Shown here piece after piece: positions 1 to 8,998 of a stretch of 64,000 nt of DNA. The position numbers and the translations under genes are program-made. Under the pieces are notes generated by a model, which was given only the letters and a program-made list of their open reading frames with translations, did no database searches and was not told where the DNA came from. Each line of letters opens with the position of its first letter. The stretch's first letter is position 1. This DNA comes from Clostridium scatologenes (GTDB lineage: Bacteria; Bacillota; Clostridia; Clostridiales; Clostridiaceae): positions 1,426,001 to 1,490,000 of the forward strand of contig NZ_CP009933.1 of assembly GCF_000968375.1 (NCBI RefSeq). The letters run 5' to 3'.

Positions 1-1
1 A

Positions 2-3000
2 GATATGTTTTTACAAATATTTAATGAAGAAACTAGCGGTAATAATTACAGCAAAGGTCAGAGAGTTTTAAGTAATGATTTAGTTTCTTCTATAGATATT
101 GCAGATTCAGATAATTTAATTCATATAGATGGCAATGTAATTTCAGAAAATCTTTTTAATGAATATAATACCAAAATTGAAATAGATACAGAGAAAAAAA
201 GCATTTTTTCTACTTATTGCAGTTGTCTTGATTATGAAAAAAATGAGTTGAAAAAGAAAAATTATTGTTGCAAACATTTGGTGGCAACATTTTATAAGGC
301 TTTACCTAGGCTAGCAGAATATTCTATTTTAGATGAAAATGAATCCCATAAAGAAATTGTATTTAAAAGAAAAAGTAATATACTATCTATGCTTTTAGAT
401 GATAGTAAAAATAAGGAAAAAATAAAAATAGAAGTATACATAAATAAAAATGGATGGACTGATAAACTTAAGGTTGAGTTTAAAATAGGATTGAATTTTA
501 TGTCGTCTAGTAGTCTTTATGTTTTAAAGGATATAAATCAATTAATATTATGTATTTACAATAATATTCCTATAAAGTATAGTAAAATTTTTACCTTTAA
601 CATAAAAAATCAAAAATTAGATACAAAGGATAGAAGGCTTATAGATTTTATAAAAACATTAAAGGATATAGAAGAAAAGAACAATCTTGTTACTAAGAAT
701 AGAGAAAATTTCATAGAAGGAAAATATATAAATATTCCAGATTATTTTGTTAGAGAGTTTTTTGAAATTATAAAGGAACATAGAGTTTACTTAAATGAAG
801 GATTTTTTTATAGAACTGTGGAAACGGAAATTTTACATGATGTTCCACCTATAGATTTTGATTTAAAGAAGATAAAAGATGAATATATACTAAAATCCTC
901 AGGAGGAATGCCAATAAGCTTGGATTCTAAAAATGAGGCTTTTTTATATGGAACAACTATATATCTCCCAGATTATGATTTTTGCTATAAGATAAGTCCA
1001 TATCTTCAAATATTTAGCCAAAATAAAGTTATAACTATGGAAGATACTGAGGAGGAAACTATACTAAGAAAACTAATTCCTCATCTTAAACTTTTAACAG
1101 ATAATATAAGTGTATCTAAAAATATAAAAGATAAGATAGTAATAGATGATTGCAGTTTTAATTTTTATTTTGATAAAGAAGAAGGAAAAGTTACACTATT
1201 AGTAAAAGTAAATTATGGGCAATTTGAGTTTAATATTTTTCAGGATTATAAAGAAAAAATAATATATAGGGATTCTAAAAAGGAAAATGAGGTTATACAA
1301 ATTGTAAGAAGCTTGGGCCTTGAAGAAATAGATGAAAAATTTTATTTTTTGAAAGATGATGATTATATGTTTAAGTTTTTTAAAAGTGAAGTTGAAAAGC
1401 TTCAACAAATAGGTGATGTGTATTATTCTGAAAACTTTAAAGGAATAAAGCATTTAGGTACAAAAGGAATAAAGGGAGAAATTAAATCAGGAAAATACGA
1501 TTATTTTCAAATGGATTTTAAAATATCGGATATAAGTTCAGAAGAGACCAATGAAATTTTAAGAGCTTTTAGGGATAATCTTAAATATTATAAATTGAAA
1601 AGCGGTGAATATCTTGATTTACAGGAATTGGAGCTTAATAAATTTTTAAAACTTTTAGATGCAATTTCTTATAATGAAATAGAAGAAAATTCTATAGAAA
1701 TACCTAAAAATAAGAGTATTTTCTTAGAAAGCTTTATGCAAGAAAATAAAATTAGATACATAAAGGGCAAAAATCAATTAAAAGAGGTAAAAGGTAAGTT
1801 TCATGATATAAAAAATATGAAATTTCAAATTCCAGGTGCTTTAAAGGGAGAGTTGAGAAAGTATCAAAAGGTAGGTTATAATTGGTTTAAAACTCTTCAA
1901 TATTTAGGTTTTGGAGGTATTTTGGGAGATGAAATGGGACTTGGTAAAACAATTCAAACCATTGCATTTATAGTATCTAATGTAGAAAGTAAATCTTTAA
2001 TTGTAGCACCTACATCACTCATATATAACTGGATAAGTGAATTTGAAAAGTTTGCACCTACTGTTAAAATGGGTGCTGCATATGGCATAAAGTCTGAAAG
2101 AGAAGAAGTACTTAAAAATATAGGAAACTATGATGTTATTATAACAACCTATAATTTATTAAAGAAGGATTTAGAAAGTTATGAGATATTAGAATTTGAC
2201 TTTTGTATATTAGATGAAGCACAATACATAAAAAATTCAAATTCTCAAAACGCAGCAGCTGTGAAGAAAATAAAGGCACATAATAGATTTGCACTTTCTG
2301 GTACCCCAATAGAAAATTCTCTTATGGAGCTGTGGTCCATATTTGATTTTATAATGCCAGGGTATTTATATGATGAAAAAAGATTTAGCGTAAGATATCA
2401 CAAAAGGCTTAATGAAGCTCCAGAAGTTATAGAAGAGTTAAATAAACTTATAAAACCATTTATACTTAGAAGAAGAAAGAGTGAAGTTATAAAAGAACTA
2501 CCTTCTAAGATTGAAAAAAAATTATTTGTAACACTAAATGATGAACAGAAAAAAGTATATAAGACTTATGCTAATCATGCTATGGAACTTATTAAGAAAA
2601 AAGTAAAGGATTTTGAGTTTCAAAATAGCAAAATAGAGATATTAGCTTATATAACGAAGCTAAGACAGTTATGTTTGGATCCTAGAATAATAATAAAAGA
2701 TTATAATGGTGAAAGTGCGAAAATAGAAGCATTAGTAGAAGTTTTAAGTAAAAGTATAGGTCAGGGGCATAGAATACTTGTGTTTTCGCAATTTACATCT
2801 GTTCTCAAAAACATTGGAAGAAGAATTAATAAAGAGGATATATGTTTTAGTTACTTAGATGGCTCTATACCTTCAGAGAAGAGGATAAATTTAGTAAATG
2901 ATTTTAATCAAGGTGAAAATTCAGTATTTCTAATAAGCTTAAAGGCAGGAGGGACAGGATTAAATTTAACTTCTGCTGATGTAGTAATTCATTTTGATCC

Positions 3001-3235
3001 ATGGTGGAATCCAGCAGTAGAAGAACAGGCTACAGATAGAGCTCATAGGATAGGTCAAAAAAAAGTAGTAGAAGTTATAAAGATAGTAGCTAAGGGCACC
3101 ATTGAAGAAAAAATTATATCATTGCAGGAAGAAAAGAAAAAACTTATAGGATCTCTTATAGAAGATGAGTCCTTTAATGGAAAGAAATTCTTAAGTTTAA
3201 CCGAAGAAGATATAGTTGAATTGTTTACTATATAA
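2..3235 (+). CDS. SNF2-family DEAD/H helicase with SWIM zinc finger (5' end probably cut)
   Basis: A Swi2/Snf2-type ATP-driven DNA translocase, expected to act on protein-DNA or RNA polymerase complexes; its exact role in Firmicutes is not established. A SWIM-type zinc finger (C-S-C then C-C-K-H, about residues 72-93, counted from the ATG at 5) lies near the N terminus. The helicase core holds Walker A GDEMGLGKT near residue 640, the DEAQ box near 736, SGTPIENS near 764, and motifs V-VI with GGTGLNL and a final HRIGQ near 1013. The first ATG is at base 5, but the frame is open to the window edge and no ribosome-binding site is visible, so a few N-terminal residues are probably missing. The family call is firm; the start is not. 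Confidence 0.93.
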   Translation, partial: DMFLQIFNEETSGNNYSKGQRVLSNDLVSSIDIADSDNLIHIDGNVISENLFNEYNTKIEIDTEKKSIFSTYCSCLDYEKNELKKKNYCCKHLVATFYKALPRLAEYSILDENESHKEIVFKRKSNILSMLLDDSKNKEKIKIEVYINKNGWTDKLKVEFKIGLNFMSSSSLYVLKDINQLILCIYNNIPIKYSKIFTFNIKNQKLDTKDRRLIDFIKTLKDIEEKNNLVTKNRENFIEGKYINIPDYFVREFFEIIKEHRVYLNEGFFYRTVETEILHDVPPIDFDLKKIKDEYILKSSGGMPISLDSKNEAFLYGTTIYLPDYDFCYKISPYLQIFSQNKVITMEDTEEETILRKLIPHLKLLTDNISVSKNIKDKIVIDDCSFNFYFDKEEGKVTLLVKVNYGQFEFNIFQDYKEKIIYRDSKKENEVIQIVRSLGLEEIDEKFYFLKDDDYMFKFFKSEVEKLQQIGDVYYSENFKGIKHLGTKGIKGEIKSGKYDYFQMDFKISDISSEETNEILRAFRDNLKYYKLKSGEYLDLQELELNKFLKLLDAISYNEIEENSIEIPKNKSIFLESFMQENKIRYIKGKNQLKEVKGKFHDIKNMKFQIPGALKGELRKYQKVGYNWFKTLQYLGFGGILGDEMGLGKTIQTIAFIVSNVESKSLIVAPTSLIYNWISEFEKFAPTVKMGAAYGIKSEREEVLKNIGNYDVIITTYNLLKKDLESYEILEFDFCILDEAQYIKNSNSQNAAAVKKIKAHNRFALSGTPIENSLMELWSIFDFIMPGYLYDEKRFSVRYHKRLNEAPEVIEELNKLIKPFILRRRKSEVIKELPSKIEKKLFVTLNDEQKKVYKTYANHAMELIKKKVKDFEFQNSKIEILAYITKLRQLCLDPRIIIKDYNGESAKIEALVEVLSKSIGQGHRILVFSQFTSVLKNIGRRINKEDICFSYLDGSIPSEKRINLVNDFNQGENSVFLISLKAGGTGLNLTSADVVIHFDPWWNPAVEEQATDRAHRIGQKKVVEVIKIVAKGTIEEKIISLQEEKKKLIGSLIEDESFNGKKFLSLTEEDIVELFTI

Positions 3236-3307
3236 TATAGAAATGTATAATTCAATTTTAATTAAACTTATAATTACTTCATATTTTTAAGGGGAATTTG
3301 CAGGAAT

Positions 3308-3334
3308 TTGACAATAAATATTGAAATATATAAT
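3308..3334 (+). promoter_or_regulatory. Probable sigma-A promoter of the Lon-like protease gene
   Basis: TTGACA at 3308-3313 and TATAAT at 3329-3334. The spacer is only 15 bases, shorter than the ideal 17, so this is a moderate call. The gap after the helicase gene shows no convincing terminator. Confidence 0.4.
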
Positions 3335-3375
3335 TTATAAATAATGCTTAAGAATAATTTCTGGAGGTGGACAGT

Positions 3376-5751
3376 ATGAAACAGTATTCAGAGTTGACAA
3401 GAAAGGATCTAGAGCTTCAATTTAATGAAATGCCAGATTTTGACACTACTTGTGATGTTGAAAGCTATAATATGGTAATAGGTCAAAAAAGGGCAGTAGA
3501 ATCTATAGAACTTGGACTAAATATGGATAGTAAGCAGTACAATATATTTATATCTGGTAAAACTGGAACAGGTAAAACTGGGTATATTGTAAGAAAAATA
3601 GAGGAATATGCGAAAAAAATGCCTACACCACAGGATTGGTGTTATGTTTATAATTTTGAAAATCCCAATAATCCTGTTGCAATTTCTCTTAATACAGGAA
3701 CTGCCATTAAATTTAAGGAAGGTATGAATTTCTTTATTAAATATATCATTAAAGAAGTTCCAGTTTATTTTGATTCTGAAAATTATGAAAATGAGAAAAA
3801 TAGTATAATTGGCAAGTACGAAAATATGCTTTTAGATTTATCCAGAGAGTTGAATATTGAAGCAAAAAAAAGAGGATTTTCAGTGAAAAAGACACCAACA
3901 GGAGAATTTGTTTTTATTGCCTTAAAGAATGATAAGCAGTTAAGTGATGATGAATATGAAAATTTAACAGATGAAGAAAGAAAGATTATAGAAAATTCAA
4001 TAAGCGAACTTAGAAATATATCCTCTGATATATTTAAACAAAGCAATCAAGTTCAAAAAAAATTAGAAAGTGAATTGAAATATTTAGATGATAAAATTGC
4101 TGAAAATATAATTTCTGAAAAAATAAAAGAATTAATAAATAGTTATGGATGTAGTGAAAAGGTTATATATTATTTAAATGCAGTAAAAGAAGACATAATT
4201 GAAAATATATCCTATTTCTTTGAAGAAGATGTTAATAATGAAGAAGTAAAAAATGTAAAGAGATTGTTTTTAAAAAGATATGAAGTTAATGTTTTAGTTG
4301 ATAATAGTGAAAGTGAAGGAGCTCCAGTTATTTTTGCAGATTCAGCTGCTCAAGGAAAAGTTTTTGGAAATATTGAATATGAAAACAAAATGGGTAGTCT
4401 TATTACTGATTTTACATTAATAAAGCCAGGTTATTTACATAAAGCTAATGGAGGATATATTATAATTAAAGCGCAGCAGCTACTAACTCAACCGTCTTCA
4501 TGGGAATTACTAAAGAAATGTGTAAATCTAGAAAATATATCTATTAATAATTCAAAATACAATATAGATGTACTTCCTATTTCAACGCTCAGTCCAGAAG
4601 AAATACCTTTAAAAATTAAGGTAATATTAATTGGAAGTAACTATATATATTCAGCACTCTTAAATAATGATTTAGAATTCGAAAAGATATTTAAAATAAA
4701 AGCTGAATTTGATAATGAAATTGAAAAGGATAGAGATAATGTAACTAATCTTCTAGGATTACTAAACTATTATATCAATGAAAATAATCTTAATCACATA
4801 AGAAGAGAGGGAGTTAAAAGACTACTGCAATTTTCTTCTAGACTTGCAGAAAGTAAGGATAATTTTTCTGCTTCTATGAGTAATCTTTTTAAAATAGTGG
4901 ATATTGCAAATTATTATGCTAAAAAAGATAAAAGTGAAATTGTTGAAGATAAACATGTTTCAGCAGCACTAAAAGAACAGGAATCAATGCATGGACTTAT
5001 CAGAAAAAAAATTCTTGATATGTATAAAAAGAAAAAATATATAACTGTGTTAAAAGGTACAAGAGTTGGCCAGATTAACGGACTCTCAGTTTCAGATTAT
5101 GGTGATTGTGTAATTGGACAGCAGCATAGAATAACTGTTTCAACTTTCGCAGGAAGAAATGGCATAATCAACATTGAAAGAGAGGCTGATATGAGTGGAA
5201 ATATTCACAGCAAAGGTGTAATGATCTTAGCTGGTTTTGTAGGACAGCTTGTAGGAAGGGATATCCCAATATCATTTAATGCAAATATTGTGTTTGAGCA
5301 GCTTTATTCAGGGATAGAAGGAGATAGTGCTTCGGCAGCAGAATTATTAGCATTATTATCAAGTTTATCAGAAATTCCAATAAATCAGAGTATAGCAATA
5401 ACTGGTTCAGTTAATCAAAGGGGAGAAATACAGCCAATAGGAGGAGTTAATGACAAAATAGAAGGTTTTTTTGATATATGCTCATTAGACGGTCTTGATG
5501 GAACGCATGGTGTTATAATACCAAATACTAATGTGGATGATCTTGTATTAAAGCAAGAGGTATTAGAGGCAGTGGAAGAAGAAAAATTCCATATATATTC
5601 AGTAAGTACTATTTGTGATTGTATTCAGATACTATTTAGTGATGAAAATATAAATGCTTCTCATAAAAATGTTTTAGAATATGTAAAACAGAAAATGCTG
5701 AAGACTTTAAAAGAATATAATAATATTTTAAAGGAAGCTAAGATTAATTAA
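3376..5751 (+). CDS. Lon-like ATP-dependent protease (LonB/COG1067 family)
   Basis: A 791-residue ATP-dependent serine protease with an N-terminal AAA-type ATPase and a C-terminal Lon peptidase domain, expected to degrade misfolded or regulatory proteins in the cytosol. Walker A (GKTGTGKT) lies at about residues 60-67. The catalytic Ser is in GDSASAAE at about residue 651 and the Lys in GGVNDKIEG at about 694; the 43-residue spacing equals that of the E. coli Lon Ser-Lys dyad. The middle part is charged and helical. A GTG nine bases upstream (3367) is in frame, but it overlaps the GGAGGTGG Shine-Dalgarno sequence, which is correctly spaced for the ATG at 3376. It lacks the substrate-binding N domain of canonical LonA. 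Confidence 0.92.
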   Translation: MKQYSELTRKDLELQFNEMPDFDTTCDVESYNMVIGQKRAVESIELGLNMDSKQYNIFISGKTGTGKTGYIVRKIEEYAKKMPTPQDWCYVYNFENPNNPVAISLNTGTAIKFKEGMNFFIKYIIKEVPVYFDSENYENEKNSIIGKYENMLLDLSRELNIEAKKRGFSVKKTPTGEFVFIALKNDKQLSDDEYENLTDEERKIIENSISELRNISSDIFKQSNQVQKKLESELKYLDDKIAENIISEKIKELINSYGCSEKVIYYLNAVKEDIIENISYFFEEDVNNEEVKNVKRLFLKRYEVNVLVDNSESEGAPVIFADSAAQGKVFGNIEYENKMGSLITDFTLIKPGYLHKANGGYIIIKAQQLLTQPSSWELLKKCVNLENISINNSKYNIDVLPISTLSPEEIPLKIKVILIGSNYIYSALLNNDLEFEKIFKIKAEFDNEIEKDRDNVTNLLGLLNYYINENNLNHIRREGVKRLLQFSSRLAESKDNFSASMSNLFKIVDIANYYAKKDKSEIVEDKHVSAALKEQESMHGLIRKKILDMYKKKKYITVLKGTRVGQINGLSVSDYGDCVIGQQHRITVSTFAGRNGIINIEREADMSGNIHSKGVMILAGFVGQLVGRDIPISFNANIVFEQLYSGIEGDSASAAELLALLSSLSEIPINQSIAITGSVNQRGEIQPIGGVNDKIEGFFDICSLDGLDGTHGVIIPNTNVDDLVLKQEVLEAVEEEKFHIYSVSTICDCIQILFSDENINASHKNVLEYVKQKMLKTLKEYNNILKEAKIN

Positions 5752-5756
5752 AGATA

Positions 5757-5797
5757 AAAAAGTTATCAAATTTAAAATTAAAATTTGATAACTTTTT
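5757..5797 (+). terminator. Rho-independent terminator after the Lon-like gene
   Basis: A perfect 17-bp stem (5757-5773 with 5781-5797) and a 7-base loop, ending in a T run, five bases after the stop codon. Confidence 0.9.
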
Positions 5798-5940
5798 CCT
5801 ATATTAATTAATAGAAGAAAATAGGGAAATATATTATCTAAAGTAATGTAAAGAAACAGTTAACAAGTATTTATTGATTTTGAGAAAATTGTCTATAATA
5901 TGCTGGTTTACAAAAACACTACATAATTAACAAAAAATAG

Positions 5941-5985
5941 TTGTACGTACAAGTTTTGGGTAGTATAATAAGCTTGTACATAATA
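5941..5985 (+). promoter_or_regulatory. Promoter with AraR-like operator upstream of the isomerase gene
   Basis: TTGTAC (5941-5946) and TATAAT (5964-5969) are 17 bases apart. The -35 box lies in the perfect palindrome TTGTACGTACAA (5941-5952), which is the core of the operator bound by the arabinose repressor AraR in Bacillus subtilis. A second half site, CTTGTACA, is at 5973-5980, about three helical turns downstream. Seen: the sequence match. Inferred: AraR control, since no araR gene lies in this window. Confidence 0.6.
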
Positions 5986-6022
5986 TTTCTGTTGAATTTT
6001 TAATTATGGGGGTGGAATTTGA

Positions 6023-7504
6023 ATGATTAATATTCCAAAAGTAAAATTGGGCATTGTAGCTGTAAGTAGGGATTGTTTTCCTATAGAACTTAGTAAAAAA
6101 AGAAGAAAAGCAGTAGTTGAGGCTTGCGTAAAAGAGAAAATTGAAATTTTTCAAGTTGAGACAATTGTAGAAAATGAAAAAGATTGTTTAAAAGCTTTAG
6201 AAGAATTAAGAAATGCTAATGTGAACGCTTTAGTTGTATATCTTGGGAATTTTGGACCAGAGGGTCCGGAAACAATATTGGCACAAAAATTTCAAGGGCC
6301 AACTATGTATGCTGCAGCGTGTGAGGAAGCAGCAGATGGCCTTATAGATGGAAGAGGTGACGCGTATTGTGGTATGCTTAATGCGTCTTATAATTTGGCA
6401 TTAAGAAAATTAAATCCTTATATTTCAGAATATCCTATAGGTACACCAGATGAAATTGCTCATATGATTTCTCATTTTCATCAAATAGCAACAGTTATAC
6501 TTGGTATTTCCAAGCTTAAAATTTTTAGCTTTGGTCCAAGACCACAAGATTTTTTAGCTTGTAATGCACCAATAAAACCTTTATATGATTTAGGTATAGA
6601 AATTATGGAAAATTCAGAACTGGATTTATTTGAATCGTTTAATGATCATAAGGAAGATTCGAGAATTAAAGATATTGTTAAGGAAATGGAAAATGAACTG
6701 GGTGAAGGAAATGCATATCCTGGTATACTAGCAAGGCTTGCACAGTATGAAATTACATTAAAGGATTGGATGAAAAATAATCTAGGAGCTTCAGAATATG
6801 CAGTATTTGCAAATAAGTGTTGGCCTGCATTTCAAACACAATTTGGAATGGTACCATGCTATGTTAATTCGCGACTTGCTTCTCTAGGAATTCCAGCAGC
6901 TTGTGAAACAGATATTTATGGAGCTCTTAGTGAATATATTATAACTTGCGCTACAGAAATGCCTGCAACATTACTTGATATAAATAATTCAGTTCCAGAA
7001 GACATGTTTAATGATAATATTAAAAGCTTCAAAGGGTACAAGCTTAATGAATTATTTATGGGATTCCACTGTGGAAACACCCCAAAAAGTTGTATGAAAA
7101 ATGCAGCTATGAAATATCAACGTATTATGCATAGACAATTGGAACCAGGAAAAGAACCAGATATTACACGAGGAACATTAGAAGGTGCAATAAGACCTGG
7201 GGATATAACCTTATTTAGACTTCAAAGTACAGCAGGAGCACAGCTCAGAAACTATGTTGCAGAAGGTGAAGTGATAGATATAAATCCTAATTCATTTGGA
7301 GGAATAGGCGTATTTGCAATCAAAGATATGGCAAGGTTTTATAGATATGTATTAATAGCAAAAAGGTATCCTCATCATGCAGGTATAGCCTTTAGACATG
7401 TAGGAAAAGTGTTATTTGATGCTATGAAAATGTTGGGTATTAAGGATATTTCATTTAATCAACCGGAAAATATGCTTTATAAAAATGAAAATCCATTCAA
7501 ATAA
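6023..7504 (+). CDS. L-fucose/L-arabinose isomerase family protein
   Basis: A 493-residue enzyme of the L-fucose isomerase superfamily (COG2407), which interconverts aldoses and ketoses with a divalent metal. The N-terminal part has the Rossmann-like pattern of the family (GIVAVSRDCFP, then LVVYLGNFGPEGPET), and the C-terminal half carries GFHCGNT and the terminal domain motif HHAGIAFRHVG. It is a single-gene transcript: a terminator precedes it and another follows it. A good Shine-Dalgarno sequence (GGGGTGG) precedes the ATG. The AraR-like operator suggests that L-arabinose or a related pentose is the substrate, but the true sugar cannot be told from sequence. Confident for family, tentative for substrate. 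Confidence 0.85.
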   Translation: MINIPKVKLGIVAVSRDCFPIELSKKRRKAVVEACVKEKIEIFQVETIVENEKDCLKALEELRNANVNALVVYLGNFGPEGPETILAQKFQGPTMYAAACEEAADGLIDGRGDAYCGMLNASYNLALRKLNPYISEYPIGTPDEIAHMISHFHQIATVILGISKLKIFSFGPRPQDFLACNAPIKPLYDLGIEIMENSELDLFESFNDHKEDSRIKDIVKEMENELGEGNAYPGILARLAQYEITLKDWMKNNLGASEYAVFANKCWPAFQTQFGMVPCYVNSRLASLGIPAACETDIYGALSEYIITCATEMPATLLDINNSVPEDMFNDNIKSFKGYKLNELFMGFHCGNTPKSCMKNAAMKYQRIMHRQLEPGKEPDITRGTLEGAIRPGDITLFRLQSTAGAQLRNYVAEGEVIDINPNSFGGIGVFAIKDMARFYRYVLIAKRYPHHAGIAFRHVGKVLFDAMKMLGIKDISFNQPENMLYKNENPFK

Positions 7505-7517
7505 TTATAAAATTACA

Positions 7518-7554
7518 AAAGCCAAATTTTATGGATTAAGTTAAATTTGGCTTT
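7518..7554. terminator. Bidirectional terminator between convergent genes
   Basis: A 12-bp stem, AAAGCCAAATTT (7518-7529) with AAATTTGGCTTT (7543-7554), lies between the isomerase gene (+) and the ComFB-like gene (-) and has A and T tracts on both sides. Confidence 0.8.
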
Positions 7555-7570
7555 ATTTATAAAATAAAAA

Positions 7571-7846
7571 TTATTTTATAGCCATATCATGTCTTGGATT
7601 TTTGGAAACTTTATTAATTGATTGAATAAGTTGATTTAGTACATCTGCTTTAAATTGATATTCTAATTCATTCATTTTTGAATAAAGTATTCCTTTTTGA
7701 GAAGCAACATATAAAGGCATGAATTTATTTAAAGTCAGAGCCTTTATATCATCCATGCATTTTTCGCAGGTACATATATTGGGATATTCTTTTAAAACCT
7801 TTGGAAGCATTTTATTAATAATTTCTTCCATATAATTTTCAATCAT
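7571..7846 (-). CDS. ComFB-like late competence protein
   Basis: A 91-residue soluble protein resembling the ComFB family (PF10719). It shows the typical N-terminal helix, the CTCEKC cysteine cluster followed by a DI-ALTLN segment, and the downstream L-Y-V motif. In Bacillus subtilis comFB lies in the competence operon comF but is dispensable. In other bacteria relatives bind cyclic di-nucleotides; this is known of the family and not shown here. The gene stands alone on the minus strand, away from other competence genes. The ribosome-binding site GGAGGG is correctly placed before the ATG at 7846. The cysteines suggest a metal site. Confidence 0.75.
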   Translation of the reverse strand: MIENYMEEIINKMLPKVLKEYPNICTCEKCMDDIKALTLNKFMPLYVASQKGILYSKMNELEYQFKADVLNQLIQSINKVSKNPRHDMAIK

Positions 7847-8100
7847 TTTCGCCCTCCATAAAGTTATTCGTTTGTTAAATTTTGTATATGATGGCTTGTA
7901 TATTTAATAGAAGTAAAATAAAATTTTTTAAATGAATATAACTTCTTTAAAAATTTACAACATTGGAATTATTTAATACAATATATATCGGCGAATTTAT
8001 AGCATTATTTAGATATAATTAAAAAAATAATTAAACATTGTAAATTATTAATAAAATATTCTTTAAAAAATACTATAAACTTTTCAATTATAAAATTAAT
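7847..8100. other. Non-coding gap upstream of the ComFB-like gene
   Basis: Together with the terminator at 8101-8150, this is a 305-base gene-free stretch. It is very AT-rich and should hold the promoter of the minus-strand ComFB-like gene. I see no strong promoter consensus, repeat or RNA structure in it. Confidence 0.5.
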
Positions 8101-8150
8101 TTTTGTAAATAAAAAAAGAATCTAAAATGATTCTTTTTTTATTTACAAAA
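8101..8150. terminator. Long bidirectional hairpin terminator
   Basis: A perfect 22-bp inverted repeat (8101-8122 with 8129-8150) with a 6-base loop, one base after the 3' end of the minus-strand gene at 8152. The arms contain A7 and T7 tracts, so it can terminate on either strand. Confidence 0.85.
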
Positions 8151-8151
8151 G

Positions 8152-8451
8152 TTAGTAGTCAGATCTCATTAAAGTCAATTGTTGAAGATCTTCAATTAAC
8201 TTTCTTTTTTTTAGTGCGGAAGCTTTTGAGTTTTCAACTTCTTTTTCTAAGATAAGATTTTTAGCTTGTATATTTTTCAATTCTAAGCTTAAAGTATTAT
8301 TTTCTTTCATTTTTCCTTGTATTATTGGAAGATACATAGTATCTATAGCATTTTTATTTTTTGAAAAAATTTTGTAATATTTTATAATATATAATTTTAA
8401 TCTTTTAAGAGCTTTTAAGAACTTAGTTTTTGTTGATTCTCTTTTATTCAT
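8152..8451 (-). CDS. Hypothetical basic coiled-coil protein
   Basis: A 99-residue protein of unknown function. The first 45 residues are very basic (repeated K and R in the opening helix). Residues about 50-90 form a predicted coiled coil (LELKNIQAKNLILEKEVENS). There is no signal peptide or membrane segment. The ribosome-binding site AAAGGGG lies eight bases before the ATG, which supports a real gene. It is divergent from the next gene, another basic coiled-coil protein, with only 60 bases between the start codons and overlapping promoters. I recognise no family; a structural or nucleic-acid-binding partner is possible but unproven. Confidence 0.6.
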   Translation of the reverse strand: MNKRESTKTKFLKALKRLKLYIIKYYKIFSKNKNAIDTMYLPIIQGKMKENNTLSLELKNIQAKNLILEKEVENSKASALKKRKLIEDLQQLTLMRSDY

Positions 8452-8452
8452 T

Positions 8453-8501
8453 TTGACATCCCCTTTATGTTATTTTATACTAATTTTAAGTAGAAATGCA
8501 A
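8453..8501. promoter_or_regulatory. Face-to-face overlapping promoters of two divergent genes
   Basis: Plus strand: TTGACA (8453-8458), 17-base spacer, TATACT (8476-8481), a near-perfect sigma-A promoter for the gene at 8512. Minus strand: TTGCAT (complement of 8496-8501), 16-base spacer, TATAAA (complement of 8474-8479). The two -10 boxes overlap, so polymerase could probably occupy only one at a time. Confidence 0.55.
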
Positions 8502-8511
8502 GGAGGGCAAA

Positions 8512-8973
8512 ATGAGAAAGAAATACGGTTTGTTATCCAGATATATAAGATCTTATAGTAAATCTAAAAAGAAACAAATTAGTGAATTGGATAATAAAAA
8601 AGAAAATATGAAAATTAAGCTTGAAGAAGAATTAAGTAAGTTTAATAATCTTTTAAATTTAAGAGAAAGGTTTAAAAAGGAAAATGAAAAATATGATGAG
8701 ATATATAATTCTTTAATACAAATATTAAAATCTAGAGGTATAATTTTCAATATAAAGAATGATTCAGAGATTCAAGAATGGGAAAATTTGACTATAAGGA
8801 ATGTTAATTCTGTTTATGCATTAGTAAATAAGAAAGGTGAGTCAATACATAATATAGATAAAAAATATGGTAATACAATAAAGTACATAATTGATAATTA
8901 TTCTTATAGTGTGACGATTATAAGGAAAGATGGTAATTTATTAAAAGCTCAGTTTAGAATTTTAGAAAAATAG
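8512..8973 (+). CDS. Hypothetical basic coiled-coil protein with small C-terminal domain
   Basis: A 153-residue protein that I cannot assign to a family. Residues 1-25 are highly basic (RKKYGLLSRYIRSYSKSKKK), residues about 22-75 are a strongly charged coiled coil, and residues about 80-153 look like a small mixed alpha/beta domain (VYALVNKKGESIHNI, then VTIIRKDGNLLKAQF). There is no membrane segment. The ribosome-binding site AAGGAGGG is excellent. It ends four bases before the earliest possible start of the DUF2207 gene, so the two are probably cotranscribed. With the divergent coiled-coil gene it may form a functional pair, which is inference from position only. Confidence 0.65.
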   Translation: MRKKYGLLSRYIRSYSKSKKKQISELDNKKENMKIKLEEELSKFNNLLNLRERFKKENEKYDEIYNSLIQILKSRGIIFNIKNDSEIQEWENLTIRNVNSVYALVNKKGESIHNIDKKYGNTIKYIIDNYSYSVTIIRKDGNLLKAQFRILEK

Positions 8974-8998
8974 AATTATGAATAAAGGGGGAAAAGTT

